A DNA stretch of 64,000 nt from Marthasterias glacialis (taxonomy: Eukaryota > Echinodermata > Asteroidea > Forcipulatida > Asteriidae). Position numbers and translations under genes: made by a program. The notes below the pieces were generated by a model, which saw nothing but the letters and a program-made list of their open reading frames with translations, ran no database searches and had not been told where the DNA came from. Below are positions 34,154-64,000 of this stretch, one piece after another. Numbering within the stretch: position 1 is the first letter of the stretch; every line of letters begins with the position of its first letter. The stretch is taken from positions 2,591,501 through 2,655,500 of the forward strand of contig OU452225.1 of the NCBI GenBank assembly GCA_911728455.2. The letters are read 5' to 3'.

Positions 34154-34422
34154 TGACTTGCTTAGTCACAAGTTACCGCTTAAGTTTGAATTCCTCAGAC
34201 TAAAGAGACAGTTTCTATGGCAATTGGTTCTCGGAGCAAGCTTTTGTATAGTTATGCAAGAGACGGCAAAAACCCACACACAATATTTTGAATGCATCTG
34301 TATGGCGCAATGGTACCAGGCTTTGCCCATCTGGAGGTTTCTATACAAAACCACTTGACATTGCAACCGTCTACAGTCTGAGGAATTCAAACTTAAGCAG
34401 TCACTTGTGACTAAGCAAGTCA
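34154..34422. mobile_element. 269-bp inverted-repeat element with 45-bp ends
   Basis: The left end TGACTTGCTTAGTCACAAGT and the complement of the right end TGACTTGCTTAGTCACAAGT are identical. Pairing continues through TTTGAATTCCTCAGACT after a small gap. The interior is non-coding. A fragment with AGTCTGGGGAATTCAAATTG is near 30705. Confidence 0.85.
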
Positions 34423-34895
34423 ATGTCCCAGACATTATTCAAATCTACCTCACAAATGGCTCGTTGGGACCTTTTCCACTGACAGGATTCGGACTGAAGT
34501 CCTGTGATTGGAAGTCAAGAGCTCAAATCAACCAGTTCTTTGTTTTGCGACTAGACTGCTCCTTTAAACTGTAGAGCAAGTTTATATTTCATCATTATTC
34601 ATAAAGCTTTGGTTTGTTCAATTCTTTTTTTTTAAACAACTGTCTAAGAGTACTGCTCAACACACCACCAGTATTGCATTATCAAAAAACTCCTCAATCC
34701 CACATTATTTTTAAATTTTTTAAAAAGCGCTATCTATTTTACCCACCACAGTTCATCTTCTAAAAACAAATTCAATTCAGCTAGTCTAAAGTTTGAAGAA
34801 TTTGAGGTCAAAATTAAAGTTGGCAGATTTTGGGGTGAAAAATTAGGAAGTCGGATTTCCGATTTACATGTTGCATCTGTGCACCATCTCTCTTA

Positions 34896-34901
34896 TTTAT
34901 T
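34896..34901 (-). terminator. candidate poly(A) signal AATAAA (minus strand)
   Basis: TTTATT on the plus strand, about 500 bp beyond the TAX1BP3 stop. Nearest canonical hexamer noticed; not otherwise supported. Confidence 0.35.
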
Positions 34902-35399
34902 CCAAATGGTGAGTCAGTAACGTAGCCATGCTCTGACAATCTCAGTCCAATTTTTTTAGTACTTTTGTTGGAAAATGTCTTCTGCTTATGACAACTTTAT
35001 ACCAGAATGGTTTCAGGATACACCCGACATGGAGTCTATTCTGCACCCATTCCCTCTCTACGTTTGCCGACAGATAGTCTCCCTACAAAGCATAAGATTT
35101 TCACTGCAACAAAATAGGCCAAGCCATGAGAGATCTGTCGAATGAAACAACGTGTCGTTATTTGCACAAAACTGGCGGGAAATAAATAATATTGATAAGT
35201 TTTCACCTAGTACTATAACCACTCTCTGCTCAATTCTGCCGTAAATCAATCTTTTTTCAAGAGCGTCCCCCCCAAAAAAAAACAGTTTTCAGGCTGCTAG
35301 CTCATACCTCTCATGCCATGCTTACCAGCTGTACATAAAGCCTTCTTTTAGCGGAAGAATTTTACTTGTATTCGGGTCGTTGACCTCTCTGAGTTGTTC

Positions 35400-35507
35400 C
35401 TAGATACCTCTTCGATGAACCTTCATCTTGAGTACGGTGTATTTCTCCTTCGTAAGGAGTTTGATGGCGTGACTGTGAGTTGACATGGTCAAGTCTAGGC
35501 CATTCAC
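35400..35507 (-). CDS. TAX1BP3: TAX1BP3 coding exon 4 (terminal)
   Basis: 108 bp, entered in phase 0 after TTTCTAG. Starts Val-Asn-Gly, carries the helix with His83, and ends Arg-Arg-Gly-Ile then TAG (35402-35400). Confidence 0.9.
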   Translation of the reverse strand: MNGLDLTMSTHSHAIKLLTKEKYTVLKMKVHRRGI

Positions 35508-38500
35508 CTAGAAAGAAGCAAGCATCCGCAAATTTAATTTACAAAATAAAAATCACACGAATACATCTTCTCTTCTTTAACGGAAGTCTGAAAAGGCTGA
35601 GTGGTCTAGAGCATCCGACTCAAGTTCTGGTGGCTGAGGCAGGTCGGAATAACGGTCGTGACACTTGTGTCCTTGAGCAAGACACTTAACCATTGCTTCT
35701 CATAACCCAGGAGTAAATAGGTAGGCCTACATGCAAGGGTAGGGATTGTTGATGTGAAAACGTCTCGAATGGAAAAGTCCGAATGGCAGGAATGTTCTTA
35801 CTGGATTGATTCCAGCGGGCGTACATAGACCGGTTCGTTGGACCGTCCGAAGTTTCCATTGCAATGTTCAAAAAGCTAACGTGCGTATTCCTTCCTGTAC
35901 TTCAGCACAATGTCGTGGTCGAGCAGAATGTTCCGCTGGTCCACTGGATTGCAGCAGATGCCCAAGGGAGCATTCCGTTGCATCTAGAAAAAACGCCTGA
36001 CCTGTGTGCCTATTTGACAGCTGGTGCTGCATACTCCTAAGGAGTTGAGATGGTTTCAGGAATACTTTAAGGCCCAATGAACAGGGGTAACAATAATGTA
36101 ATGTTTTGAGGGGTCTACTTGGCTTTAAAGAGCATAATAATATACAAGTATATTATTATAAAATTCCTGTTCAGGACCACTTTTATTCCACAATTACAGC
36201 AATTTGTTTTTCAAATTTAACTTCTGTTATTATGATTATTATATATATTTCTGGTAATGAAACCATGGATGCCTCAAAGGTTAACTTAATCACCCTAGCT
36301 CTCAAGCTTGATGGAACCTGTAAACAAGGATGCTTGCCATCTGAACCAGAAACACCGGGGTAATTCCCCTACTCTTCCACGATAAGTGTTCTGGGTTCTT
36401 TTACGTGCACTACCAATCCTAGTACACGGAACCTACACCTTAATGTCCCATCCGAAGGACAAAGCAATTATGGTAAAGTATCTTGCTCAAGTACACAAGT
36501 GACCGGGATTCAAACCCACATTCCAGAAGCAGAAGAAGAAGTAATAAAACTAGGTGTTCGGAATTAGGGTAGTTACAGTTTTTATTTGATGTATATAAAG
36601 AATCATGTTCCTAGCTCTACCATTTTTAAATGAGGAGCTACTTTTATTCAATGTATTTTGACACCCAATTATGTCATCATGACGTCACTCAAGCAGTTTC
36701 ATGTCCCAGTGGCGTTCTCCCTATGTGTAAAGTTCGAAGTTTGTAGAAGCTTGGGAAATGTGTATTTGTTGGCGGACAACAACAACAGAACTTGAGTCCG
36801 GTGAGCCAGACCACTTGGCCCACGACATTCCATAGTTAATGTCAACTTCATGATGGGTTTTGTTGTTTGATTTGCAAGGTGATTCACAGAGAAATCCCTT
36901 CACTGTTACATCTTCTTCTTTTGGGGGTTTTTCCAAATCATAAAATTTACCTCCAGTATCTTGTCTCCGACAGCTAATCCTGAGAGTTCAGCAGGACTTC
37001 CTGGTTTCACAACACTTACAAATATACCCTGCAAAATGGAGACACAAGAAGAAAGTCATTAAGAACGGTTAAGGACCCAGGCCAAAATGCCTACTGCACA
37101 GCTTGTGCAAGTCTCGTGATTTACGGACAGGGCAACTGACCTGCCTTCAAATTCAGTCCAGAGAGGTCTCATGTACTGATACATCATTAAAAAGTATTGT
37201 CCGACCCAGCAAATGGGCGTGTCGTGGCCAAGTGGTTAGTGCGTTGGACTCAAGCTCTGTTGGCTGAGTCATCGGTGTGTGGGTTCGAGTCCCGGTCATG
37301 ACACTTGTGTCCTTGAGCAAGGCACTTAACCATAATTGCTCTGTAAAAGTTGGGGAGGTAGAGCCTTCTGCTCTACCAGCCAGGCTTCTGATGGATGATA
37401 CCCAAGCCTACATCCTTACGGACTGTAAAGGGGGTTACCCTGTTTCAGCCCCAGGAGTAGGTGGCAACGGCCCCTGGATAAAAACAGTTGATTTGTAGCC
37501 CACACCTCGAGTGGCTTAATGGCCTTGTGTGTCTGGCGACTTCCATAAAAATTTTTTAAACAAATTCTTTGAAATTGGAAAATCCGAACAAAGGTCGCCT
37601 GAATGCTGTGTTTCTGAGCCTGCACAGAGTACGCACTCATTGTGCAACGCTTCGTTTCATCCTTACACAAAGAGGACAGATGTTGTTGAATATTTCGCCA
37701 ATTTTCACCCGTTATGTGCTGTGATTCTTGTGTAATCCCCAATTCTAGACCTTTGTACTTTTATTCCAAGAAGAGGATTACGAGACATCGAGAGGCTTCC
37801 ACCATTGTTCATTCATTGTATTTAGGCCCGATGGAGGTAAGTCAGAGTGAACTGAGTTTTCAGCCTTGGTTCCGGATTGAGGAACAATCCTCGGTCACAG
37901 CTCATGGCCGAGGTTTTGTAATTCACTGTGCGTGAATTTGACATTTTCTTGATAGAGAAAGCAAAAAAATCCCGGTGCTATAAAGAGAACCTGTCTCCTC
38001 TTGGCTTTGTCAAGTCAGGGTTTCTTTGTGCCCGCGGTATAATAATAATATCAGTCATTTATAGAGCGCCTTTGCCACAGGATTCAAAGCGCTATTTGCT
38101 GTCATCCAAGAGTCATGTCAACACCTATCACACGATAATTGTCTGAAAGGGTACAGCAGTCAAACCATTGATTAATGTGGGAACAGATATCTCTTGAGAT
38201 TCTGCTTGAATTGTTAAGTAGACGTCAAACGCCTCAATGAAGGGGGCAGCTTGTTCCAGAGTTTTGGTGCAGAGGAGGAGAAAGCCATGTCACACGCACG
38301 CTTCTTGCATAATGGTCGTACAAAGCTCAGTGGTGTTGATGAGCGTTTGGTCAGAGCATGTTTGCGGACGACAAGACATTGTGATATGTATTGTGGAATT
38401 TGATTTTGAACTACTTTGAAGAAAAATGATTCCAGCAATTCCGACAAAATAATCCCGTCAGGCTGGACGAGAAAAAAATGGAAGATTCCCGGCGGCAACT

Positions 38501-40253
38501 TGTTAAAAGTTTAACTTAGGGTGTCCAATTTCAAAACAAGGCATATAAAAGACAGTCTGCCACTTTGCCATCTAGACCAAGTCTAGGAAGCTAGAGAGGT
38601 AAGTGTTTCTTGTAGCTATCCATTTAGTGTCTTTAGCTAGAGACCCTCCTACTCCCCTATGTCCACCCAAAAATGTCCACTATGCAGGCCTGTAATTACA
38701 GAGAGTCCATGGAGGTCATGGAGCCCACCGACTCTGTTGCCCTAGTCTTGGCCTCGGTGCACCTTCAAAAATTTCCCATAGACTTTTATAAGATGGAACT
38801 GGTAGTGCCCTTTGCAAAGTGAAAATGGCCTTGCCCCCTCGAAGAAGAAATTCCAGGCCTGTCTATGGTAACTCAAAACCCAAATGTTTGGACCATATCT
38901 TGGTCCTTCTTGTGTTTGGACTTGACATGCCTGTTCCAATGATAAGTAACTGCTATTTGGGCCTGCGGTTCCATATCCCACAAAATCAAACAACTTATCT
39001 GAAGAGGATTTTAGAGGATACATGTCAGGAGAGTAATAGGTTTTAAGCTTTCTTAAGATGAGGGTTTTATTTACCGCATCTCCTGGAACGAACGGATTCT
39101 TTGATTTATCCTGATCAATTCCTCCAGCTATACTCAACCCTAGGCCAGCTCCAGGAATCTTCTTTAATGATATGTCAATCTGAAAATTTCGAATGAAAAA
39201 CAAAGCAAGAACGTTCAGTCCGACTGCTTCACAACTGTACAACCAGTATTCATGTTTTATTACTGCTTTTGAAAAGTAAGCTTGAGAAATATTGCACTTT
39301 GAAGGTAGATGTGTTGCTCAATAGTAATAATTATAATAGTATTAGGCATTTACTTAGGTGCTTTTTAATCCAACATTGTATCAAAGCGCCGTTGGTGTTA
39401 TGCATTGATTAACCTGTTGCTTTACCTATCTATTCTTAAAATTGAATGATCGAGAAATTTATTTTTTAACAATTTCAAATCTGAAAGTTTTCTTTTGATT
39501 ACTTGATTTAAATAACCTTAGAAATGTTTCTGTCTGCAATAGTAATTAGTATGACTCATGAGGTACAAGAAAATGTTCACCAATTCCCAAATTAGGCATT
39601 TACTTAGGTGCTTTTTAATCCAATATTGTATCAAAGCGCCGTTGGGTTGTATGCATTGATTACTCCTAGAACTATGAGGTTTGTTCCGCTGTCGTCTCCA
39701 CGAACCTCATAGAGTGATATGTACAAAATCCTATTCGAAACTTTCTGCCCTTCACGTTTACATGGCTACAGTTCTTTTTTGAAATCAGATCTCGCCAAAA
39801 CTAGGCTCTATGTGTTCTTTCAACTCTGATCGAGCGTTGCACTGGTCCAGAAAATCCACTCCGCAAACTAAAAGTTGTTAAAAAGTGATAAATTCTCACC
39901 GCAATTCAGATCCCATTCAAACAGTATTGCAACAAATATGGCGACCGGAGTTGCAAAATTAACTGGTATGCTGCTATGCGGTGCGCTGGTCCTATGGGCT
40001 GGTTTCGTGTACCAGTTAATTAAAAAAAAGGGAAATTAACTGGTACACGGATCAAAGTTTTGGGCGGTAGAAATGAACAGCAAATGTTTATCTTCAGAGA
40101 CTTCTTTGGAGTAGAAAATTAAAGCTATTGAATAAATTCATTGATGGGGATTAGTCTTATCGGTTGACTGTCTTCTAAATACAGACAAAACCTTCCAAAT
40201 ACCATAAAAACAACACTTACACACGGTATTCCACCATCCCCAATGGACGCCAT
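35400..40253 (-). CDS. TAX1BP3: TAX1BP3/TIP-1-like single-PDZ protein (join of four exons, complete)
   Basis: Coding exons on the minus strand are 40253-40221, 39179-39075, 37028-36951 and 35507-35400, giving 107 residues. Every intron is GT-AG and phase 0. The product is almost entirely one PDZ domain. It has the carboxylate-binding loop GLGL (23-26), the family-specific GGIDQDKSKNPF (30-41), GDKILEVNG (67-75) and LTMSTH (78-83), where His83 fits the class I position. Human TIP-1 has GGGIDQD and NPF, GDKI, VNG, TM and TH at the same places. TIP-1 proteins bind C-terminal motifs of partners such as beta-catenin and compete with larger PDZ scaffolds; here this is inferred by orthology. It is shorter than the 124-residue human protein, with both a shorter start and a shorter tail. 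The start was chosen because ATG at 40253 opens an 11-codon exon with donor TGT|GTAAG. It is head to head with SLC30A7. Confidence 0.9.
35590..35765 (+). repeat. tRNA-headed SINE in TAX1BP3 intron 3, second body type
   Basis: GGCTGAGTGGTCTAGAGCAT head, GTCGTGACACTTGTGTCC, then CCCAGGAGTAAATAGGTA and GGGATTGTTGATGTGAA, matching the minus-strand copy at 11255-11435. Confidence 0.75.
36240..36535 (-). repeat. SINE in TAX1BP3 intron 3
   Basis: On the minus strand: B-box-like TGGGTTTGAATCCCGG, GAGCAAGATACTTTACC, GATGGGACATTAAGGT and ACCCCGGTGTTTCTGG. The tail with GGCATCCATGGTTTCATTAC matches the copy at 8880-9215. Same strand as the gene. Confidence 0.8.
36951..37028 (-). CDS. TAX1BP3: TAX1BP3 coding exon 3
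   Basis: 78 bp, phase 0 on both sides, acceptor TTTTGCAG and donor GAG|GTAAAT. Codes for residues 47-72, from Gly-Ile-Phe-Val to Asp-Lys-Ile-Leu-Glu of the PDZ core. Confidence 0.92.
37214..37500 (+). repeat. tRNA-headed SINE, recombined 3' part
   Basis: Well-kept head GTCGTGGCCAAGTGGTTAGT and B box GTGGGTTCGAGTCCCGGTC, then CTTGAGCAAGGCACTTAACC. The 3' part (GGGGGTTACCCTGTTTCAGC, GTGGCAACGGCCCCTGG) differs from the other copies. It lies in TAX1BP3 intron 2, antisense to the gene. Confidence 0.75.
37565..38035 (-). repeat. dispersed element, inverted copy of 47410-47880
   Basis: Shared words in opposite orientation: GAGAGGCTTCCACCAT against ATGGTGGAAGCCTCTC, GGCCGAGGTTTTGTAATTCA against TGAATCACAAAACCTCGGCC, and TCAAGTCAGGGTTTCTTTGT against ACAAAGAAACCCTGACTTGA. 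About 470 bp with no coding capacity. The class is unknown. Confidence 0.75.
38036..38500 (-). mobile_element. L2/CR1-like LINE 3' remnant
   Basis: The minus strand codes for a C-terminal reverse-transcriptase-protein tail with AFSSSAPKLWNKLPPSLR, a hallmark of these LINEs, with IPQYIS upstream. It is followed by GGCGCTCTATAAATGACTG and a TATTATTAT tail. Truncated; no complete domain. Confidence 0.8.
38685..38861. mobile_element. compact CAGGCCTG element (no array)
   Basis: Both ends are CAGGCCTG, followed inside by TAATTACAG on the left and by GAATTTC-type sequence on the right (minus orientation). Its reverse complement has the same segment order as 57613-58306 but lacks the 12-bp array. 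177 bp, in TAX1BP3 intron 1. Confidence 0.75.
39075..39179 (-). CDS. TAX1BP3: TAX1BP3 coding exon 2
   Basis: 105 bp, phase 0 on both sides, acceptor ATTTTCAG, donor GCG|GTAAAT. Codes for residues 12-46, with the GLGL loop and the diagnostic GGIDQD and NPF segment. Confidence 0.93.
40221..40253 (-). CDS. TAX1BP3: TAX1BP3 coding exon 1
   Basis: 33 bp: ATG at 40253-40251, eleven codons ending Ile-Pro-Cys, donor TGT|GTAAGT. Human TIP-1 begins Met-Ser-Tyr-Ile-Pro; the similarity is weak, so this exon rests mainly on the perfect donor and matching phase. Confidence 0.7.
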
Positions 40254-40772
40254 GTTGGTAGTTGTGTTGCTGTTGAATTTCCATCAGATAAATTAAATTG
40301 TATACATTTGCACATGGTAGAAACAAATTCCTGATTAACGGGTCATTTTAAGCTGGAATTTTGCGGTTGGTGGATAATTGAAAACAATAGAACGATCGTA
40401 AGTTTATGATCTTGATGGAAATTCTTTGGGTTTGGTACACTATACATTCTCTCATAAAACTGCTGGTAAAAAAACTGCAAGAAGAAAGCAATGTTTAGTC
40501 TGGTTCTCACGTGAATTTATGTAATGGAGAAAATGTCATATCCATGAAATGGAACAAGACCAGTTTTGTCGCCATATGGCACATCAGCTGGTCCCATATT
40601 GTTATTACCCATTAAATGCCACGAAAAGATCAGGGATATGGTACCAGTTAAAATACACGAAAGCAAAAATCCGAAGTCAAAAAGAGAAGAAAGTTACCGG
40701 AAGAAGTCAAGTTATCGAAAACATCACATCTGCCTTGTAGTTTGTGCTATATTTTGCCCTTTATCGGAACAG
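40254..40772. promoter_or_regulatory. probable bidirectional promoter, TAX1BP3/SLC30A7
   Basis: 519 bp separate the two divergent start codons and must hold both 5' UTRs and start sites unless upstream non-coding exons exist. No TATA box at a convincing distance was identified. Function inferred from position. Confidence 0.6.
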
Positions 40773-61677
<20,905 letters not shown>

Positions 61678-62160
61678 CATCATCGTTGTGTCATTCTCTG
61701 GCATAAGATGCCAAGATGCAGTCTCAAGATGCCGTCTCATTCTCAAGATGCTGTTTATGTAAAGAAATATTGTAATGTTAAGGGTTAGTGGGAGGCTTTG
61801 AGGCTCCAGGCATCAGACATACCGGGTACCAATTTACCCACGGTTCACGTTTGTCCAGAACATGGGTCAGTTTCCAAGATTTATTACTCGGTGAGTCTGC
61901 TGCCACCTAAGAAAGCCTCCCATTGCATTAGTAATGTACGCCTTTTTGATATAACCGGTCACAATTAGTGGAAAAGTCGGTTCTCCTATTATCGCGGTGG
62001 CCCTATTATCGCTGTAATAGACAGTTTATCTTTTTTGCGTTGCCAATACTCCCCCCATTGCTGATGTCAGATCATCATTAATCAAGAACTTTCTGTTGAT
62101 AACATATTTTTCCCCAAAAATGTTGTTTATTTTGTTAAATTTAATAAGTTAAATAAAAAT
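61678..62160 (+). other. SLC30A7: probable SLC30A7 3' UTR
   Basis: Non-coding. A candidate AATAAA is at 62152-62157, giving about 480 nt. 61690-61755 has a short AAGATGC-type repetition. Confidence 0.45.
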
Positions 62161-62299
62161 GTGACGGCATTGGATGTTTTTGGATGTTGACGAAATTCGC
62201 ACTTGAAGGATATCAAATACAATGGCATTTTACACCATTTTAACATGAGGTTAAGAGACTTGGAGCCCCTATTTAAATATCTCCCTGGTATCTATCATT

Positions 62300-62885
62300 C
62301 AGTATTGCTTCATAACAGCAGGGAAAAGTGCTTTTCAGGCCAATTAATAAACCAGTTTCCAACAAACTGATCCATGAAGCCCCGCCCACTAATGCATTGA
62401 CCAATCATAGCCTGACAAAGCCACTGAAAGTCCGACAAATGTCCGACACGTTTAATATCTATTAGAAAAGTAAACAAACCGCCGCCATTGTTCTGACACA
62501 TTACCTACAACTTTACTTACTTTTGTTTAGCTTTAATTTTTTCTTATTTCTGGTGGTGAAAAAACCCACAGCAATCCTTGTACGTACAGTCGTGTCAAAA
62601 GACAGTGTTCCTGTCTGCATTGTTCTTTGGACTCAATGCACTGCTCAAAAGGCCACGAAACTAATACCGTTCCTGAAAACCATGTCTGTGTGTGTATCTG
62701 ATATGTGTGGGCCGCAACCGAACCACCGCTGTGATCGTGGCGAGAAAGTCACGCCATATGCTGTTGCTAGGCAGTTGCTAAGGTGGGCAGGGCTTAACGG
62801 ATCGGTCTATTACCGCAATAACATGCAACCCATGTCAAATGTACCCCGCATGCATGCACATTTGGGAGACGTTATAGACTAATTT
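62300..62885. mobile_element. possible inverted-repeat element
   Basis: Words near the ends are inverted: AAACTGATCCATGAAGCCCC and GCCCAC at 62360-62390; GTGGGCAGGGCTTAACGGAT at 62783-62803. A fragment is at 48425-48480. The exact limits are unclear; a 119-codon frame inside has no recognised domain. Confidence 0.5.
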
Positions 62886-63104
62886 AGTTGAACCATGGGT
62901 GGAGGTTTTTTTATGTTCAACAACAGCAATAACAGGACACTTCACAGAGGTTATTGAGCGATTTTTAATCTGATCGAGAAATGCGCAAAGTCCCGCGGTA
63001 GTAGGGGAGCCCAACCTACATTGTAGTTTATGTAACGCCCAAGTAGATCCTTGTCATTTGATTGGAGGATTAATGGTCATGCGGCATTCATTATTCAAAC
63101 CTGG

Positions 63105-63355
63105 GCCCGATTTCATGGCCCTGCTTACTGCGTCATTCTGCGCGTACGAAGACCATTTGCTGCTTACGAGATTAGCGCCGAATTTCTGCGCTAGCTGTGT
63201 AAGCGTGGAATCCTTAGTTACGTGAACTACACACACGCACAAGCAAAAATTCCTTGCTAACCCGTGAAATTACGCTTAAGTAAGCGCGGAATTTTTTGCT
63301 TCGGCAAGCGCCGACTTTTCTATTACGGTTAGCAGAGCCATGAAATTTGGCCCTG
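63105..63355. mobile_element. diverged GGGCCCAATTTCAT element
   Basis: Left GGGCCCGATTTCATGGCCCT, right AGAGCCATGAAATTTGGCCC. The interior has repeated CTTAAGTAAGCGCGGAAT-type words and many CGC. About 250 bp. Confidence 0.65.
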
Positions 63356-63779
63356 TACACAGTCTACGTCAAACACTGTGCATTTTGGTTCTGTGCACGG
63401 TGCTTTTTCGTCCCATCCTTTTCGACTATTGCACACTAGACTACACTATGCGCGTACAGCTTTATTCACTGCACTACAAAACACCCTCGCAGTTGATGCC
63501 AGAACACAGTCTTGTACATTTTGTTGATATTTTTTTCCACCAAATGACAACAAATCTACTTGGATGTTATATAAAATAAATAATAAATGTTTTTGCATTC
63601 GTGCAATTTGAGAGAATATCATCATTCGTTGAAGGGGACATTCCACCTTTCAACTCAGGAAAATATTCTCACCACTGCACTCATAAATATTCATTATTTG
63701 TATACTATGCGACTGGTCGCTGGCTGTAATAGTTTGCTATCTGTATTACATGTTGCTTAGTAACATTCCCCGCACAGCA

Positions 63780-63978
63780 GGGCCCAGCTTTAAAGAGCTG
63801 CTTGAGCACAAAGAAGTAGCTCAGCACAAAACAATTTTGCTGACAATAAGGTTACCGGCCAAAATGTCACTCGTGTCATTATGTACTATTTGCGACTGGT
63901 TTCGTGCTATTTTTTTGCGCAGCAGGAATCTTTTCAGCAATATTATCTGCTTAAGGAGCTTCATGAAGTTGGCCCCAG
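63780..63978. mobile_element. GGGCCCAATTTCAT element
   Basis: Left GGGCCCAGCTTTAAAGAGCT, right GAGCTTCATGAAGTTGGCCC, with AATAAGGTTACCGGCCAA and TGCGACTGGTTTCGTGC inside as in 17010-17170. A further copy starts at about 63978 (GGGCCTAATGTCATAGAGCT) and runs off the window. Confidence 0.8.
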
Positions 63979-64000
63979 GGCCTAATGTCATAGAGCTGCT

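Noticed and set aside
62523..62882. 119-codon frame downstream of SLC30A7
   Set aside because: Lies within a probable inverted-repeat element; no recognised domain or splice context.

Overview
This is a gene-poor, repeat-rich piece of an animal nuclear genome. GT-AG introns, long non-coding stretches and two readable metazoan orthologues make it eukaryotic. The repeats (tRNA-headed and 5S-headed SINEs sharing one body, fragments of L2/CR1-like LINEs, and many short inverted-repeat DNA elements) suggest a marine deuterostome, with an echinoderm the best guess. That placement is inference; no species can be named from the sequence alone.

Three protein-coding genes can be supported. (1) On the + strand, the last two coding exons (14614-15000 and 19938-20086) of a low-complexity, Ser/Pro/Gln-rich protein that I do not recognise; its 5' part was not found and may lie upstream of the window. 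(2) On the - strand, a complete four-exon gene (40253 down to 35400) for a 107-residue single-PDZ protein, orthologous to TAX1BP3/TIP-1. (3) On the + strand, a complete eleven-exon gene (40773-61677) for a 356-residue Golgi/secretory-pathway zinc transporter, orthologous to SLC30A7/ZnT7. All splice phases of genes 2 and 3 close exactly. Genes 2 and 3 are head to head, with start codons 519 bp apart, so they probably share a bidirectional promoter.

Layout: 1-14.6 kb is non-coding, with SINEs, inverted-repeat elements and a 1.35-kb pyrimidine-rich minisatellite. 14.6-21 kb holds the end of the unknown gene, with a 45-bp minisatellite just before its last exon. 21-35.4 kb is intergenic, with an 18-bp AGGTCA-containing array (24.5-25.7 kb), a 12-bp array (27.9-28.1 kb) and a 31-bp array (29.1-29.8 kb). 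35.4-40.25 kb is TAX1BP3 and 40.77-61.7 kb is SLC30A7, whose introns carry a 947-bp foldback, LINE remnants, a 104/114-bp array, a palindromic element and a second 12-bp array. 61.7-64 kb is the SLC30A7 3' flank and more repeats.

No undescribed multi-gene system is visible. The most unusual pattern is that several non-autonomous inverted-repeat elements carry tandem arrays in their middle. One family has a compact copy without an array (38685-38861) and a copy with one (57613-58306) in the same window. The long open frames over the arrays follow from stop-free repeat units and are not annotated as genes.
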